Of a stretch of DNA of 64,000 bases, positions 47,106 to 55,822 are shown one piece after another. Within the stretch, counting starts at the first letter, position 1. Each line of letters begins with the position of its first letter. The translations under genes were made by a program, and so were the position numbers. Where the stretch lies: NCBI RefSeq assembly GCF_002211765.1, contig NZ_CP022133.1, positions 2,356,001 through 2,420,000 on the forward strand. The letters are read 5' to 3'. The notes below the pieces were generated by a model. That model searched no databases, was not told the origin of the DNA, and was given only the letters and a program-made list of their open reading frames with translations. The stretch is from Idiomarina piscisalsi (lineage in GTDB: Bacteria; Pseudomonadota; Gammaproteobacteria; Enterobacterales; Alteromonadaceae).

Positions 47106-47837
47106 ATGAATTTTATCTATAAAACGTTTTTCATCGTTGCTTTTATCTTTAGCAGCAACGTATTTGCGCAAGATTTAAACCCACAACAAGAAGAAGATTT
47201 GGAGAAAGTCGAACAGCTATTGCGTGAAAACCCGCAGCTAATTTCAAACATTCACAGGGGCTTGCAGCGCTTTTTAGAACAGCAAAATGAGCAGAAAAAC
47301 GCCTTTGCTAACCACCAGGAATGGCTGTATCAGTCGGCGGCACATCCAATTTTAGGTGACCAAAATGCGCCGCATAAAATCATTGTGTTTACCGACTACA
47401 ACTGTCCGTTTTGCAAAGAATTAGAGCCCGGACTGCATAAACTGATTGAGGAATACCCGTCTATTCAGGTCGTGAATATTTTCGTGCCTTTACGCCAACA
47501 GCAGGTCGATGGGCTCAAAACCAACTCAGCACTCTATGGGCTGAACCTGTGGCGCAATGACCCTAAGGCGTTCTTTGAAGCCCACAACTTAATGATGAAA
47601 AAGTCGGGCATGCACACCGCTGAGTCACTGGGGAGTGTCGCGCAAGTCACGGGTACCGAGGCCTTTTTGTCACCATCCGGCGAGAACGAGGCAGTTATTC
47701 GCAAAAATATGTCAGCATTTCGCGACTTAGGATTTCGCGGCACACCGACCCTTATTATTGGTCAGCAGGTAACACCGGGTTACATCCCTCATGACAAGCT
47801 GGAGGCTATCGCCGAAACGCAGTTTGACTTAGATTAA
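47106..47837 (+). CDS. scsC: ScsC-like DsbA-family periplasmic thiol protein
   Basis: The 243 residues have a signal peptide (ending FAQ), a charged helical N-terminal segment (about 25-75) of the kind that trimerises some ScsC proteins, and a DsbA-type domain. The active site is YNCPFCKEL and the cis-proline loop is FRGTPTLIIG. In Salmonella and Proteus, ScsC acts with ScsB in copper tolerance and disulfide shuffling. The gene order here is B-D-C. Confidence 0.88.
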   Translation: MNFIYKTFFIVAFIFSSNVFAQDLNPQQEEDLEKVEQLLRENPQLISNIHRGLQRFLEQQNEQKNAFANHQEWLYQSAAHPILGDQNAPHKIIVFTDYNCPFCKELEPGLHKLIEEYPSIQVVNIFVPLRQQQVDGLKTNSALYGLNLWRNDPKAFFEAHNLMMKKSGMHTAESLGSVAQVTGTEAFLSPSGENEAVIRKNMSAFRDLGFRGTPTLIIGQQVTPGYIPHDKLEAIAETQFDLD

Positions 47838-47844
47838 CCGCTCG

Positions 47845-48585
47845 TTACCAGTAATTTTCGGACGTCACGTTGCCCGGTTTGCGCCGGGTATTCTTCGCAA
47901 GCCCCAGTTCCGCCAGCGCGGCGCGCGACTCCTTTATCATGTCGGGGTTACCGCAAAGCATCACTTGCGCGCTGGTATCTAAAGACGTTTCGACTGCTTC
48001 GCTTAATTGGCCTGAACGAATCAATTCAGGTATGCGTGCAGAAAACGCACCCGGAATGCTTTCGCGGGTAACTACCGGCTGATAGCCCAGCTGCCCGGGG
48101 TATTCTTGTTGCCACTGCTCAATTTGCCCTTGATAAACCAAATCTTCTGCCACGCGTACACCATGCACGAGGTTGATGCGTTTGAATCGTTCCCATGGCT
48201 TTTCGGTTCGCAGCATGGAAATAAACGGGCCAATGCCAGTGCCGGTAGAAAGCATCCACAAGCTGTCGCCGTCCGGCACTTCGTCCAGCGTGAAAAAGCC
48301 GCCAGCAGGCTGAGTGATATTCACACTGTCTCCCGGCTGCAACTGAGCGAGCTTAGTGCTGACCTCGCCGTCTTCGACTTCGGCTATGACAAAATCCAAT
48401 ATGGCTTCGCCGGGTGCACTGGCCAGCGAGTAGGCACGCAATAACTGCTCACCTCCAACATTCAAGCCCAAACGCACAAACTGCCCGGCTTTAAAGTCAA
48501 ACGGCTCGGCCACCACTCTCAAACTGAAAACGCCAGAACTCCAACGGTAATTCTCGACAACTTTCCCACTAATCCATTGGATCAT
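47845..48585 (-). CDS. fpr: Ferredoxin--NADP+ reductase
   Basis: The 246-residue flavoprotein has the FAD motif RAYSLASAP, the NADP site STGTGIGPFISML, LVHGVR and a C-terminus ending in an aromatic residue (ENYW), as in E. coli Fpr. It transfers electrons between NADPH and ferredoxin or flavodoxin. It is convergent with scsC, 7 bases away. Confidence 0.95.
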   Translation of the reverse strand: MIQWISGKVVENYRWSSGVFSLRVVAEPFDFKAGQFVRLGLNVGGEQLLRAYSLASAPGEAILDFVIAEVEDGEVSTKLAQLQPGDSVNITQPAGGFFTLDEVPDGDSLWMLSTGTGIGPFISMLRTEKPWERFKRINLVHGVRVAEDLVYQGQIEQWQQEYPGQLGYQPVVTRESIPGAFSARIPELIRSGQLSEAVETSLDTSAQVMLCGNPDMIKESRAALAELGLAKNTRRKPGNVTSENYW

Positions 48586-48594
48586 ACGGCTGAC

Positions 48595-48840
48595 TCAGTC
48601 CTTATTCTGGTTTTTGGTCGCTTCCAGTTCTTTTTCTAACAGTTCTACGCGCTCACGCAGGCGTAACAGCATTTGCTGCTGTACGTCCAGCTCTTCGCGA
48701 GTGACTAAGTCGAGTTTCGACAGCTGCGACTGCAGGGTTTGCTTAACGCGCTGCTCCATATTTCCGGCCAGCTCTTTCACACCGGCTGGCATGCTGTCGT
48801 TAATTTGGCGAGCAATATTTTCAATGGTTTTGTTGTCCAT
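48595..48840 (-). CDS. ubiK: Ubiquinone biosynthesis accessory factor UbiK
   Basis: The 81 residues start MDNKTIENIARQINDSMPAG and end in a strong coiled coil (about 45-78, LLRLRERVELLEKELEATK), the BMFP/YqiC pattern. UbiK helps the late ubiquinone enzymes act in a soluble complex. It is upstream of fpr, 9 bases away. Confidence 0.92.
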   Translation of the reverse strand: MDNKTIENIARQINDSMPAGVKELAGNMEQRVKQTLQSQLSKLDLVTREELDVQQQMLLRLRERVELLEKELEATKNQNKD

Positions 48841-48950
48841 AAGTCTCTCTTTGTGTAAATCGTTGCTTATTCATTTAGCTTAGCAGGAGATTCAGGTAAA
48901 ATCCGAGCTTCTTATCGGCTTTTTCACGAATCAGGAACTCCGCGGCGCCC

Positions 48951-50963
48951 ATGCTGAACGATCGCCAGAACCAGGCTGTACATTATACTCAGGGACCTCT
49001 ATTGGTGCTGGCCGGTGCCGGTAGCGGTAAAACCCGGGTGATCACCGAGAAAATTGCCTACCTTATTCGTCAGCAAATTTACACGGCACGCCAAATTGGT
49101 GCGGTGACTTTCACCAATAAAGCCGCCAAAGAGATGAAAGAGCGTATCGCGCAAACCTTGCCAAAAGCGCAGTTGCGCGGTCTAACCGTGTGCACTTTTC
49201 ATACTCTGGGACTGAATATTATCCGGCGCGAACTCAGCACACTGGGCTTCAAACCCGGTTTTTCGTTGTTTGATGATCAGGACACTTACGCTCTGCTAAA
49301 CGCCCTTACTGAAGATATATTTGAGGGCGACAAAGCCCTGATTCAAGCCTGTCAGCATCAAATAGGTCACTGGAAAAACGCCATGCTGTCACCGGAGCAG
49401 GCGTTGCAAAAAGCGAATAATGATCAGGAAAACGCTTTTGCGCAAGTGTACCAGCAGTACCAAAATAATCTCAGTGCCTGTAATGCGGTCGACTTTGACG
49501 ACCTGATTCGTCTACCGACCTTATTGCTGGCAACTAACGAAAACGCCCGCGCGCGTTGGCAGAAAAAGTTTCAGTATTTATTGGTGGATGAATATCAAGA
49601 CACCAACACCAGCCAGTATCAACTGGTCAAGTTGCTGGTGGGCGAGCGAGCCCGTTTTACCGTAGTGGGCGACGATGATCAGTCCATTTACTCCTGGCGC
49701 GGTGCGCAGCCGAAGAACCTCGCATTGTTAAAACAGGACTTTCCGCAACTGGAAGTGGTGAAACTGGAGCAGAATTACCGGTCCCACGGCCGTATTCTGA
49801 AAGCAGCCAACATACTCATTGAAAATAACCCACACGTCTTTGAGAAAAAGCTGTTTTCTGAGATGGAATACGGCGAACCGCTGAGTGTTATCTTTGGCCG
49901 GAATGAAGAACATGAAGCCGAACGTGTGGTGGCAGAAATAGTAAAGCACCGCTTTTTGCGCAAAACCCCTTACCACCATTTTGCCATTTTATACCGAGGA
50001 AACCATCAGTCGCGCTTGTTTGAGAAGGCCCTGATGAACAACCGCATTCCCTACAAAATCACCGGTGGCCAGTCGTTCTTTGCCCGCGCAGAAGTAAAAG
50101 ATATTATGGCTTACCTGCGCTTACTGGTGAACCCGACAGACGACACCGCGTTCCTGCGTATTATTAACACGCCGCGCCGTGGCATTGGTCCGCAAACTGT
50201 GGAGCGCATTGGTCGTTTGTCGCAGGAATTAGGTTGCAGCTTATTTGAAGCCTGCCAGTCACCCTATTTAAAAACGCAGCTCAACACCGGTGTTTTTCAG
50301 CATGTGGACGTGTTCCGCAACATGATAGATACCCTGGCCCGTCAGGCTGATCATCAGGAAGATGCCAGCGATGCAGTGCGACAGTTACTCAGCGAAATTG
50401 GCTACGAGGACTGGTTGTTTGAACAAAGCCCCAGTGCAAAAGCGGCCGAAATGCGCATTAAGAATGTGTACGAACTGCATCGCTGGGTGTCCGATATGCT
50501 AAAAGGTGACGCTGAGCATGAGCCGATGTCAATCGACCAGGTGGTCAGCCGCTTGTCATTGCGCGATATGATGTCCCGTAATGAAGAGGATGAGCAATTC
50601 GAGCAAGTACAGTTGATGACCCTGCACGCCTCCAAGGGTCTGGAGTTTCCCCACGTGTTTTTGGTGGGGATGGAAGAGGGATTGCTACCGCACCAAAGCA
50701 GTATCGATGAAAACAACATTGAAGAAGAGCGTCGGCTAGCTTATGTGGGCATAACCCGGGCACAGCATAAGTTAGTCTTCACTATGGCGAAAGAGCGCCG
50801 ACAGTTCGGTGAAAAGCTTGAGCCGCAGCCCAGCCGTTTTCTGCTGGAATTACCGCAGGACGATTTAGAATGGGAACACCGCAAGCAAAAGTCGGATGAA
50901 GAGCGGGAAGAGCAACGAAGTCAGGGGCTGGCCATGCTAAAAAATGCGTTGAAGAAATCTTAG
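48951..50963 (+). CDS. rep: ATP-dependent DNA helicase Rep
   Basis: Rep is a 3'-5' superfamily 1 helicase that clears proteins ahead of the replication fork. The 670 residues have motif I AGAGSGKTRVI, II VDEYQDTN, III GDDDQSIYSWRGA, IV LEQNYRSHGRI, V LMTLHASKGLEFPHVF and VI YVGITRAQHKL. The length (E. coli Rep 673) and short C-terminus separate it from UvrD. The stop overlaps the convergent regulator gene by 4 bases. Confidence 0.97.
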   Translation: MLNDRQNQAVHYTQGPLLVLAGAGSGKTRVITEKIAYLIRQQIYTARQIGAVTFTNKAAKEMKERIAQTLPKAQLRGLTVCTFHTLGLNIIRRELSTLGFKPGFSLFDDQDTYALLNALTEDIFEGDKALIQACQHQIGHWKNAMLSPEQALQKANNDQENAFAQVYQQYQNNLSACNAVDFDDLIRLPTLLLATNENARARWQKKFQYLLVDEYQDTNTSQYQLVKLLVGERARFTVVGDDDQSIYSWRGAQPKNLALLKQDFPQLEVVKLEQNYRSHGRILKAANILIENNPHVFEKKLFSEMEYGEPLSVIFGRNEEHEAERVVAEIVKHRFLRKTPYHHFAILYRGNHQSRLFEKALMNNRIPYKITGGQSFFARAEVKDIMAYLRLLVNPTDDTAFLRIINTPRRGIGPQTVERIGRLSQELGCSLFEACQSPYLKTQLNTGVFQHVDVFRNMIDTLARQADHQEDASDAVRQLLSEIGYEDWLFEQSPSAKAAEMRIKNVYELHRWVSDMLKGDAEHEPMSIDQVVSRLSLRDMMSRNEEDEQFEQVQLMTLHASKGLEFPHVFLVGMEEGLLPHQSSIDENNIEEERRLAYVGITRAQHKLVFTMAKERRQFGEKLEPQPSRFLLELPQDDLEWEHRKQKSDEEREEQRSQGLAMLKNALKKS

Positions 50964-53560
50964 GCACAGACAAAGTGACTGCCATCGTCCTTTTTCAGTT
51001 CCACTCCATAGTGGGTATCGATAAAACGGCCTTGTCCTACTGCAACCCCCTGAGCTTCAACGTCCTGCTTTTGACCTTCGGTTTCCAGGCCATCCGCATA
51101 TACTTGAATATCCAGCTCGTTGCACAACGTCACAATATGCTTAAGCATGGCCTGCGCGCGCGAATTGCTGCCCAAACGGGCAATGTAATGATGGTCGAGC
51201 TTCAAAATACTGAACGGGAAGTTATACAGGAACTGAAGCGGTCCTGAACCACTACCAAAATTATCTATCGCTAACGTGAAGCCAAATTCAGATAGACGTC
51301 TCAGACTGGCGAGCACTCGGCGACCGTCCTGCACTAATGAGGTTTCATCAAACTCTAAAACCAGTTGCTCCGGTTTAACGCCATTATCCAGTACGATATT
51401 AACCAGCTCATTCAAATGACTTGTTTTAAGCAAATGGCGCACGGATAAATTCACGTGCAACATCACGTCTTTGGGAAGACTTTTCTTTGTTACCCACTGA
51501 CAGGCAGTTTTTAGCGCATAACGATCAAGCTTCACAATAAGCCCGGTGCGCTCCGCAAGCGGCAACAACTCACTACTGTCGAATGAATAACGCGGGTCTT
51601 GCCATTCTATGCGCGCTTCAATACCTGTTATCTCGCCACTATCAAGCTGCACAATAGGCTGGTAGGTGACACCGAAATCCTTCTCAACTTTTGCGTGCCG
51701 CAACGCTGTTTCTTTACGAACGCTGTCAACCAATGATTCGTGCATGCTGTCGTCAAACAGGACGTAGCGACCACGTCCCATGCCTTTCGCCTGATACATC
51801 GCCGCATCGGCGTCACGCAGCAGACGCTCAGCTGAGTCGGTTTTTTCAAGACATTCAGCGATACCAATACTGGCGCCGGAGTAATGCTCTTGGCCGTTTA
51901 ACTGGAAAGGTTCATTCATTTGCTGAATGATACGTTTGGCCACGTCCTTTGCATCCTCAATCGAGGTAATAGTATCCAGCAAAATGACAAACTCATCGCC
52001 ACCTAAGCGCGCAACCATATCGTTATCTCTGACACAGGCACCAATACGTTTACTGACCTCTAATAAAAACTCATCCCCCGCAGAATGCCCCAGGGTGTCG
52101 TTAATGTTTTTAAAGCGATCTAAGTCAACAAACAACACTGCAAAATGATGCTCCGGGTGGCGCCGTTTATGGGCCACGGCTTGCTTTAGTCGCTCATTAA
52201 ATAAGATTCGATTCGGCAGTCCGGTCAAATTGTCATGATGCGCGGCATGGAAAAGGTTCGATTCGGTTTTCTTACGACGTTCAATTTCTGAAACCAGCTC
52301 CTCAGTGCGTTCCGCCACTTTCTTTTCAAGAAACTGGTTAACACGCTGTATCTCTTCTGCGGAACGTTTTCGATCAATCGCCACCGCAACGTGCTGAGAT
52401 ACGAAGTTAAGAAGCTCTAAGTCATCACTTTTGTAAAGAAACTCACCGTCATACGTTTGCACGGCGATAACGCCAAACACTTGCCCGTTCATCATCAGCG
52501 GACTACCGAGCCACTGCTTCGCGAGTTTCATACCGCCATAGCCAAGCTCAATTTCATTTTTTTTGAGTAACTGTTGGCGTGTACTCGAGTCAATAAAAGC
52601 AGGCTCGCGTCTTTTAATAACGTACTCAGTTAAACCTTTACCGATCCGCCTTTTCTCGGCTTTGTTACCGGTTTCGTCGACATGGTAAGGAAAGTGAAGA
52701 AACTTTTTATCGTCAGACAGTAGCGCAACATAGAAGTTATCGGCGTGAATGAGCTTGCCAATTTGTCGGTGCAGTTGCCGGTAAAACGCGCCCATATCAT
52801 CTGACGTATTCGTTAATTCAGAGATAGCGAATAATACTGATGTCTGCTGCTCTGCACGCTCTCGAATCGTAATTTCACTCATTAAGCTTTCGTTAACGTG
52901 TCGCAGCTCTGCCGTTTGATGCTCAATTTCACTTTGCATCAGGTCGCGCTGCTTCAAACGCTCCAACGCGTTGACAACGTGCTGAGAAACGAACATCAAT
53001 AAGTCTTCGTCCGCACTGTCGTACCGAACATCTTCGTTGTAGCTTTGTACCACCATTATCCCAATAGTCGCATTGCCATGCTTTAAAGGGACACCCAGCC
53101 AGTCTTGTTGTTCAGCTCCTAGTCCCTCAATTTCGCCTTGTTCTATTAGACGTCGATAGACTTCTGGCGGGCAACGCAGTGGCTGTCCTTTTCGCAAAAC
53201 GTAGCCAGTAAGGCCTTTGCTTAACTGATCGATAGGAACTTGTTCAAAAATTGTGTCTTGGTCTATTTCATCGACAAAATAAACAAAGTCAACAATCTCT
53301 TGTTTCGCGTCATATAGGCAAATATAGAAGTTGCGAGCGTACATAAGCTCGCCAATAATTCCATGCAAGGAGCGGTAGAAATTATCCATTTCGCGCACAG
53401 AAGCCGCCAGTTCCGAAATACGGAACAGCGCCTTTTGGACCACTTCAGCGGAACGGTACTTTTGGGTCAGCCCCTTGAGTCTATCAACAACCTTTTTCAG
53501 GCGTTCATTTTCACTCTCTAGTTGCCGAACTTCCGTCTTGTTTACCTTTCCTTCTGTCAT
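50960..53560 (-). CDS. GAF-GAF-GGDEF-EAL cyclic-di-GMP regulator with degenerate EAL
   Basis: This 866-residue protein appears cytosolic, with no membrane helix. A coiled N-terminus (about 1-35) is followed by two related GAF-like sensor domains (about 40-200 and 250-405), a coiled linker, a GGDEF domain and an EAL domain. The cyclase signature GGDEF is intact at residues 520-524, and an RxxD inhibitory site (RDND) lies five residues before it. The EAL motif reads E-A-R at 648-650, the DD pair reads D-N at 766-767, and EGVET reads DGLET. It is probably a diguanylate cyclase with an inactive, possibly c-di-GMP-sensing EAL domain. GAF ligands cannot be told. Confidence 0.92.
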   Translation of the reverse strand: MTEGKVNKTEVRQLESENERLKKVVDRLKGLTQKYRSAEVVQKALFRISELAASVREMDNFYRSLHGIIGELMYARNFYICLYDAKQEIVDFVYFVDEIDQDTIFEQVPIDQLSKGLTGYVLRKGQPLRCPPEVYRRLIEQGEIEGLGAEQQDWLGVPLKHGNATIGIMVVQSYNEDVRYDSADEDLLMFVSQHVVNALERLKQRDLMQSEIEHQTAELRHVNESLMSEITIRERAEQQTSVLFAISELTNTSDDMGAFYRQLHRQIGKLIHADNFYVALLSDDKKFLHFPYHVDETGNKAEKRRIGKGLTEYVIKRREPAFIDSSTRQQLLKKNEIELGYGGMKLAKQWLGSPLMMNGQVFGVIAVQTYDGEFLYKSDDLELLNFVSQHVAVAIDRKRSAEEIQRVNQFLEKKVAERTEELVSEIERRKKTESNLFHAAHHDNLTGLPNRILFNERLKQAVAHKRRHPEHHFAVLFVDLDRFKNINDTLGHSAGDEFLLEVSKRIGACVRDNDMVARLGGDEFVILLDTITSIEDAKDVAKRIIQQMNEPFQLNGQEHYSGASIGIAECLEKTDSAERLLRDADAAMYQAKGMGRGRYVLFDDSMHESLVDSVRKETALRHAKVEKDFGVTYQPIVQLDSGEITGIEARIEWQDPRYSFDSSELLPLAERTGLIVKLDRYALKTACQWVTKKSLPKDVMLHVNLSVRHLLKTSHLNELVNIVLDNGVKPEQLVLEFDETSLVQDGRRVLASLRRLSEFGFTLAIDNFGSGSGPLQFLYNFPFSILKLDHHYIARLGSNSRAQAMLKHIVTLCNELDIQVYADGLETEGQKQDVEAQGVAVGQGRFIDTHYGVELKKDDGSHFVCA

Positions 53561-53728
53561 TTTTGCTTACCTGTAAGCACGACACTCCTTGCCAAGCACA
53601 CTTAATCAACAGATGTTAATTTTTTTAACAGAGAGGTAGTATAGACAGTGGTCAGACGTTTGGAAAGATTTTGCGAAAAAATTTGAATATTCAGAGAAAA
53701 AACACTGGGGGATCACGTCAATTGACGT

Positions 53729-53756
53729 TAAAAAGGTCGCAAAAAGCGACCTTTTA
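53729..53756 (-). terminator. Terminator of the cytochrome c5 gene
   Basis: GGTCGC (53735-53740) pairs with GCGACC around five A. Read on the minus strand, the stem is followed by TTTTT. It starts about 25 bases after the cytochrome stop. Confidence 0.88.
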
Positions 53757-53781
53757 TGACATTTACAATAGAACTTTTGAC

Positions 53782-54207
53782 TTAGATATCTTTCGTCATG
53801 TAGTCAATTGCGGCCTGAATTTCTTCTTCAGAGCAGTCGCTACAGGTACCCATTGGCGGCATCGCATTAAAACCTTCAACTGCATGCTTCAATACAGTAT
53901 CCATACCCTGAGCCAGACGCTCTTCCCAGTCTGCCGCATTATTGATTTTCGGAGCACCCATAACGCCACTAGTATGGCATGCAGTACAGAACTTATCATA
54001 TACCTGCTGACCTGAACGTGGACCGCTGCTTTCTTCCGCCGCGCTGCTCTCACCAGCCACATAATGTTTACCGATAGGTTTAATACGCTCAGCAATCGCT
54101 TCGCGAGACATGTCGTCTTGTACTGACGCAGCGCTTACAGACAGCGCAAACAATAAAGACAAAGTACCTAAAACACTTTTTACAAAGAATGAATTCATAA
54201 CTCTCAC
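53782..54207 (-). CDS. Cytochrome c5 family protein
   Basis: The 141 residues have a signal peptide (ending VSA-A), a variable linker rich in Ser, Glu and Ala, and a mono-heme domain. The heme site is CTACH, the methionine ligand lies in NAMPPMG, and an extra cysteine pair CSDC is typical of cytochrome c5. It probably shuttles electrons to the oxidase encoded at 6.5-10.7 kb. The start is GTG at 54207, with AGGAG 6 bases before it. Confidence 0.93.
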   Translation of the reverse strand: MRVMNSFFVKSVLGTLSLLFALSVSAASVQDDMSREAIAERIKPIGKHYVAGESSAAEESSGPRSGQQVYDKFCTACHTSGVMGAPKINNAADWEERLAQGMDTVLKHAVEGFNAMPPMGTCSDCSEEEIQAAIDYMTKDI

Positions 54208-54290
54208 TGGTTTCTCCTAAAATGGCTGGTGTTCTTGCACGCCCAGTTAGTGGATGCGATTATAACCACAAATGCGCAAAGGATAAACAC

Positions 54291-55361
54291 TTGGCTGAAA
54301 TTGCCCGAAAAATTGCTCTTCTGGATCTGGATGCTTTCTTCGCATCGGCGGAAGAATTGCGTAACCCAGCGCTTAAACACCGCCCGTTTGCGGTCGGTGG
54401 CGGCGGCGAGCGGGGTGTGGTTGCCACAGCGAATTACCTGGCACGTCAATACGGCGTTCGCAGTGCCATGCCCGGCAGTCAGGCACGAAAACTGTGTCCT
54501 CAACTAACCTTCGTCAAACCCGATGGTGCGTATTACCGGGAATTGTCCAATCAAGTGCTCGATGTTCTTTATGAAGTGACACACCGGGTAGAGCCGGCCT
54601 CTATTGACGAATTCTATTTAGACCTTACTCACAACGAACTGTACCGGGGCAGTGCAACATTAACCATGAGTGCAGTAAGAGAACGGATAAAGTCATTAGG
54701 AATAACCGGCTCAGCTGGCATTTCCAACCAGAAAATGGTCGCCAAAATTGCCAGCGAAGAGCACAAGCCCGATGGCCAATTTGTGGTGCCTCCTGACGAA
54801 GTATTAAGCTACATAGCCACACTTAGCCTAAAGCAAATACCCGGCGTGGGCCCGAAGAGTCAGCAAGTACTCACTAACTATGGACTTATGACGGGAAAAG
54901 ACATTCAAAACATAGAACTGCAACAACTTCAGGAAATACTGGGCGAAAAAGCTGGTTATGTATTGTTTGAGCGCTGCCATGGTCGCGATAAGCGGGAAGT
55001 CGTTACTGAGCGTATTCGAAAAAGTGTTGGCGTAGAGCAAACATTAACGTCAGACATGAAATTAGAGTCAACGGCACAAACTTACGTGCAGGAAAATTTA
55101 CTGCCAAAACTTCGTGAACGCATGAAAGTAAAACACTGGCGTGAACAGCCCATACGAAGCCAAACACTTAAACTGAAATTCTCAGACTTTACTCAAACCA
55201 CGGTTTCCAGAAGCACTCAGTTTGTGTCGCCCAGTTTGTTCTATGAGTTGCTGAGCGAAGCCTGGCAACGAGGCAAAGGGAAAGGGGTAAGGCTGTTAGG
55301 GATCAGTGCTGCATTACCTGATCCCAGTGAACAGCTGCAACTTGAGCTCGAGCTCGATTAG
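54291..55361 (+). CDS. dinB: DNA polymerase IV
   Basis: Pol IV is a Y-family translesion polymerase. From a TTG start at 54291 the product has 356 residues, close to E. coli's 351. AAAGGA lies 7 bases before this TTG. An in-frame ATG at 54222 would add 23 unrelated residues. Catalytic acids are in LLDLDAFF and SIDEFYLD, the steric-gate region is AFFASAE, and fingers and little-finger motifs GVVATANY, IPGVGPKS and LRKSVGVE-type sequence follow. The residue after the DE pair is Phe instead of the common Ala or Val. I saw no LexA box upstream. It overlaps the convergent DUF4399 gene by 4 bases. Confidence 0.93.
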   Translation: MAEIARKIALLDLDAFFASAEELRNPALKHRPFAVGGGGERGVVATANYLARQYGVRSAMPGSQARKLCPQLTFVKPDGAYYRELSNQVLDVLYEVTHRVEPASIDEFYLDLTHNELYRGSATLTMSAVRERIKSLGITGSAGISNQKMVAKIASEEHKPDGQFVVPPDEVLSYIATLSLKQIPGVGPKSQQVLTNYGLMTGKDIQNIELQQLQEILGEKAGYVLFERCHGRDKREVVTERIRKSVGVEQTLTSDMKLESTAQTYVQENLLPKLRERMKVKHWREQPIRSQTLKLKFSDFTQTTVSRSTQFVSPSLFYELLSEAWQRGKGKGVRLLGISAALPDPSEQLQLELELD

Positions 55362-55795
55362 TCGCCTTTTACCGTAATGGTGATTTTCTTAGATACAACC
55401 GCTGGGTCGTGTGGTACGTGATTTTTGTCACCCAGGATAAGCTGCAACGTATGTTCGCCCGGCTCCAAAGTCACCATGGTTTCTGTTTGACCGCCACCAA
55501 AGTGAATCACGTCACCACCCATCGGTTTATTCATCGCCGGCAGTTCGTCTTTATCGATTAATAAGTGGTGATGCCCAGTATGTTTCACATCGACACCCGC
55601 TGGCGCAACACCCATACCGTTCAAGCCAAATTTCACTTTGAAGGTTTTGCCAACCACTTCACCGTCTTGAGGTGAAATAATGTAAGCCTGTGCGTCGGCT
55701 GACGCTTCCGTTCTCTCCATTTGAGCGGCTTCAGCCGTTGCCAATATCGGCGTCCCTATCAGCGCAAGTGCGCCAATCATCCAAGCCTTATTCAT
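55358..55795 (-). CDS. DUF4399 periplasmic protein
   Basis: The 145 residues have a signal peptide (ending AEA-A) and a domain with IISPQDGEVVGKTFKVKFGL, HTGHHHLLID and EPGEHTLQLILGDKNH, which is the DUF4399 pattern. The histidine cluster could bind metal; function is unknown. The ATG at 55795 lies 8 bases after AGGAG, whereas the one at 55801 is only 2 bases away. Confidence 0.88.
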   Translation of the reverse strand: MNKAWMIGALALIGTPILATAEAAQMERTEASADAQAYIISPQDGEVVGKTFKVKFGLNGMGVAPAGVDVKHTGHHHLLIDKDELPAMNKPMGGDVIHFGGGQTETMVTLEPGEHTLQLILGDKNHVPHDPAVVSKKITITVKGD

Positions 55796-55822
55796 AACCA
55801 TAACTCCTTTATTTGATGTCTA

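Noticed and set aside
54200..54290. LexA box before dinB
   Set aside because: No CTGT-N8-ACAG match was found. A CTG...CAG pair present has the wrong spacing.
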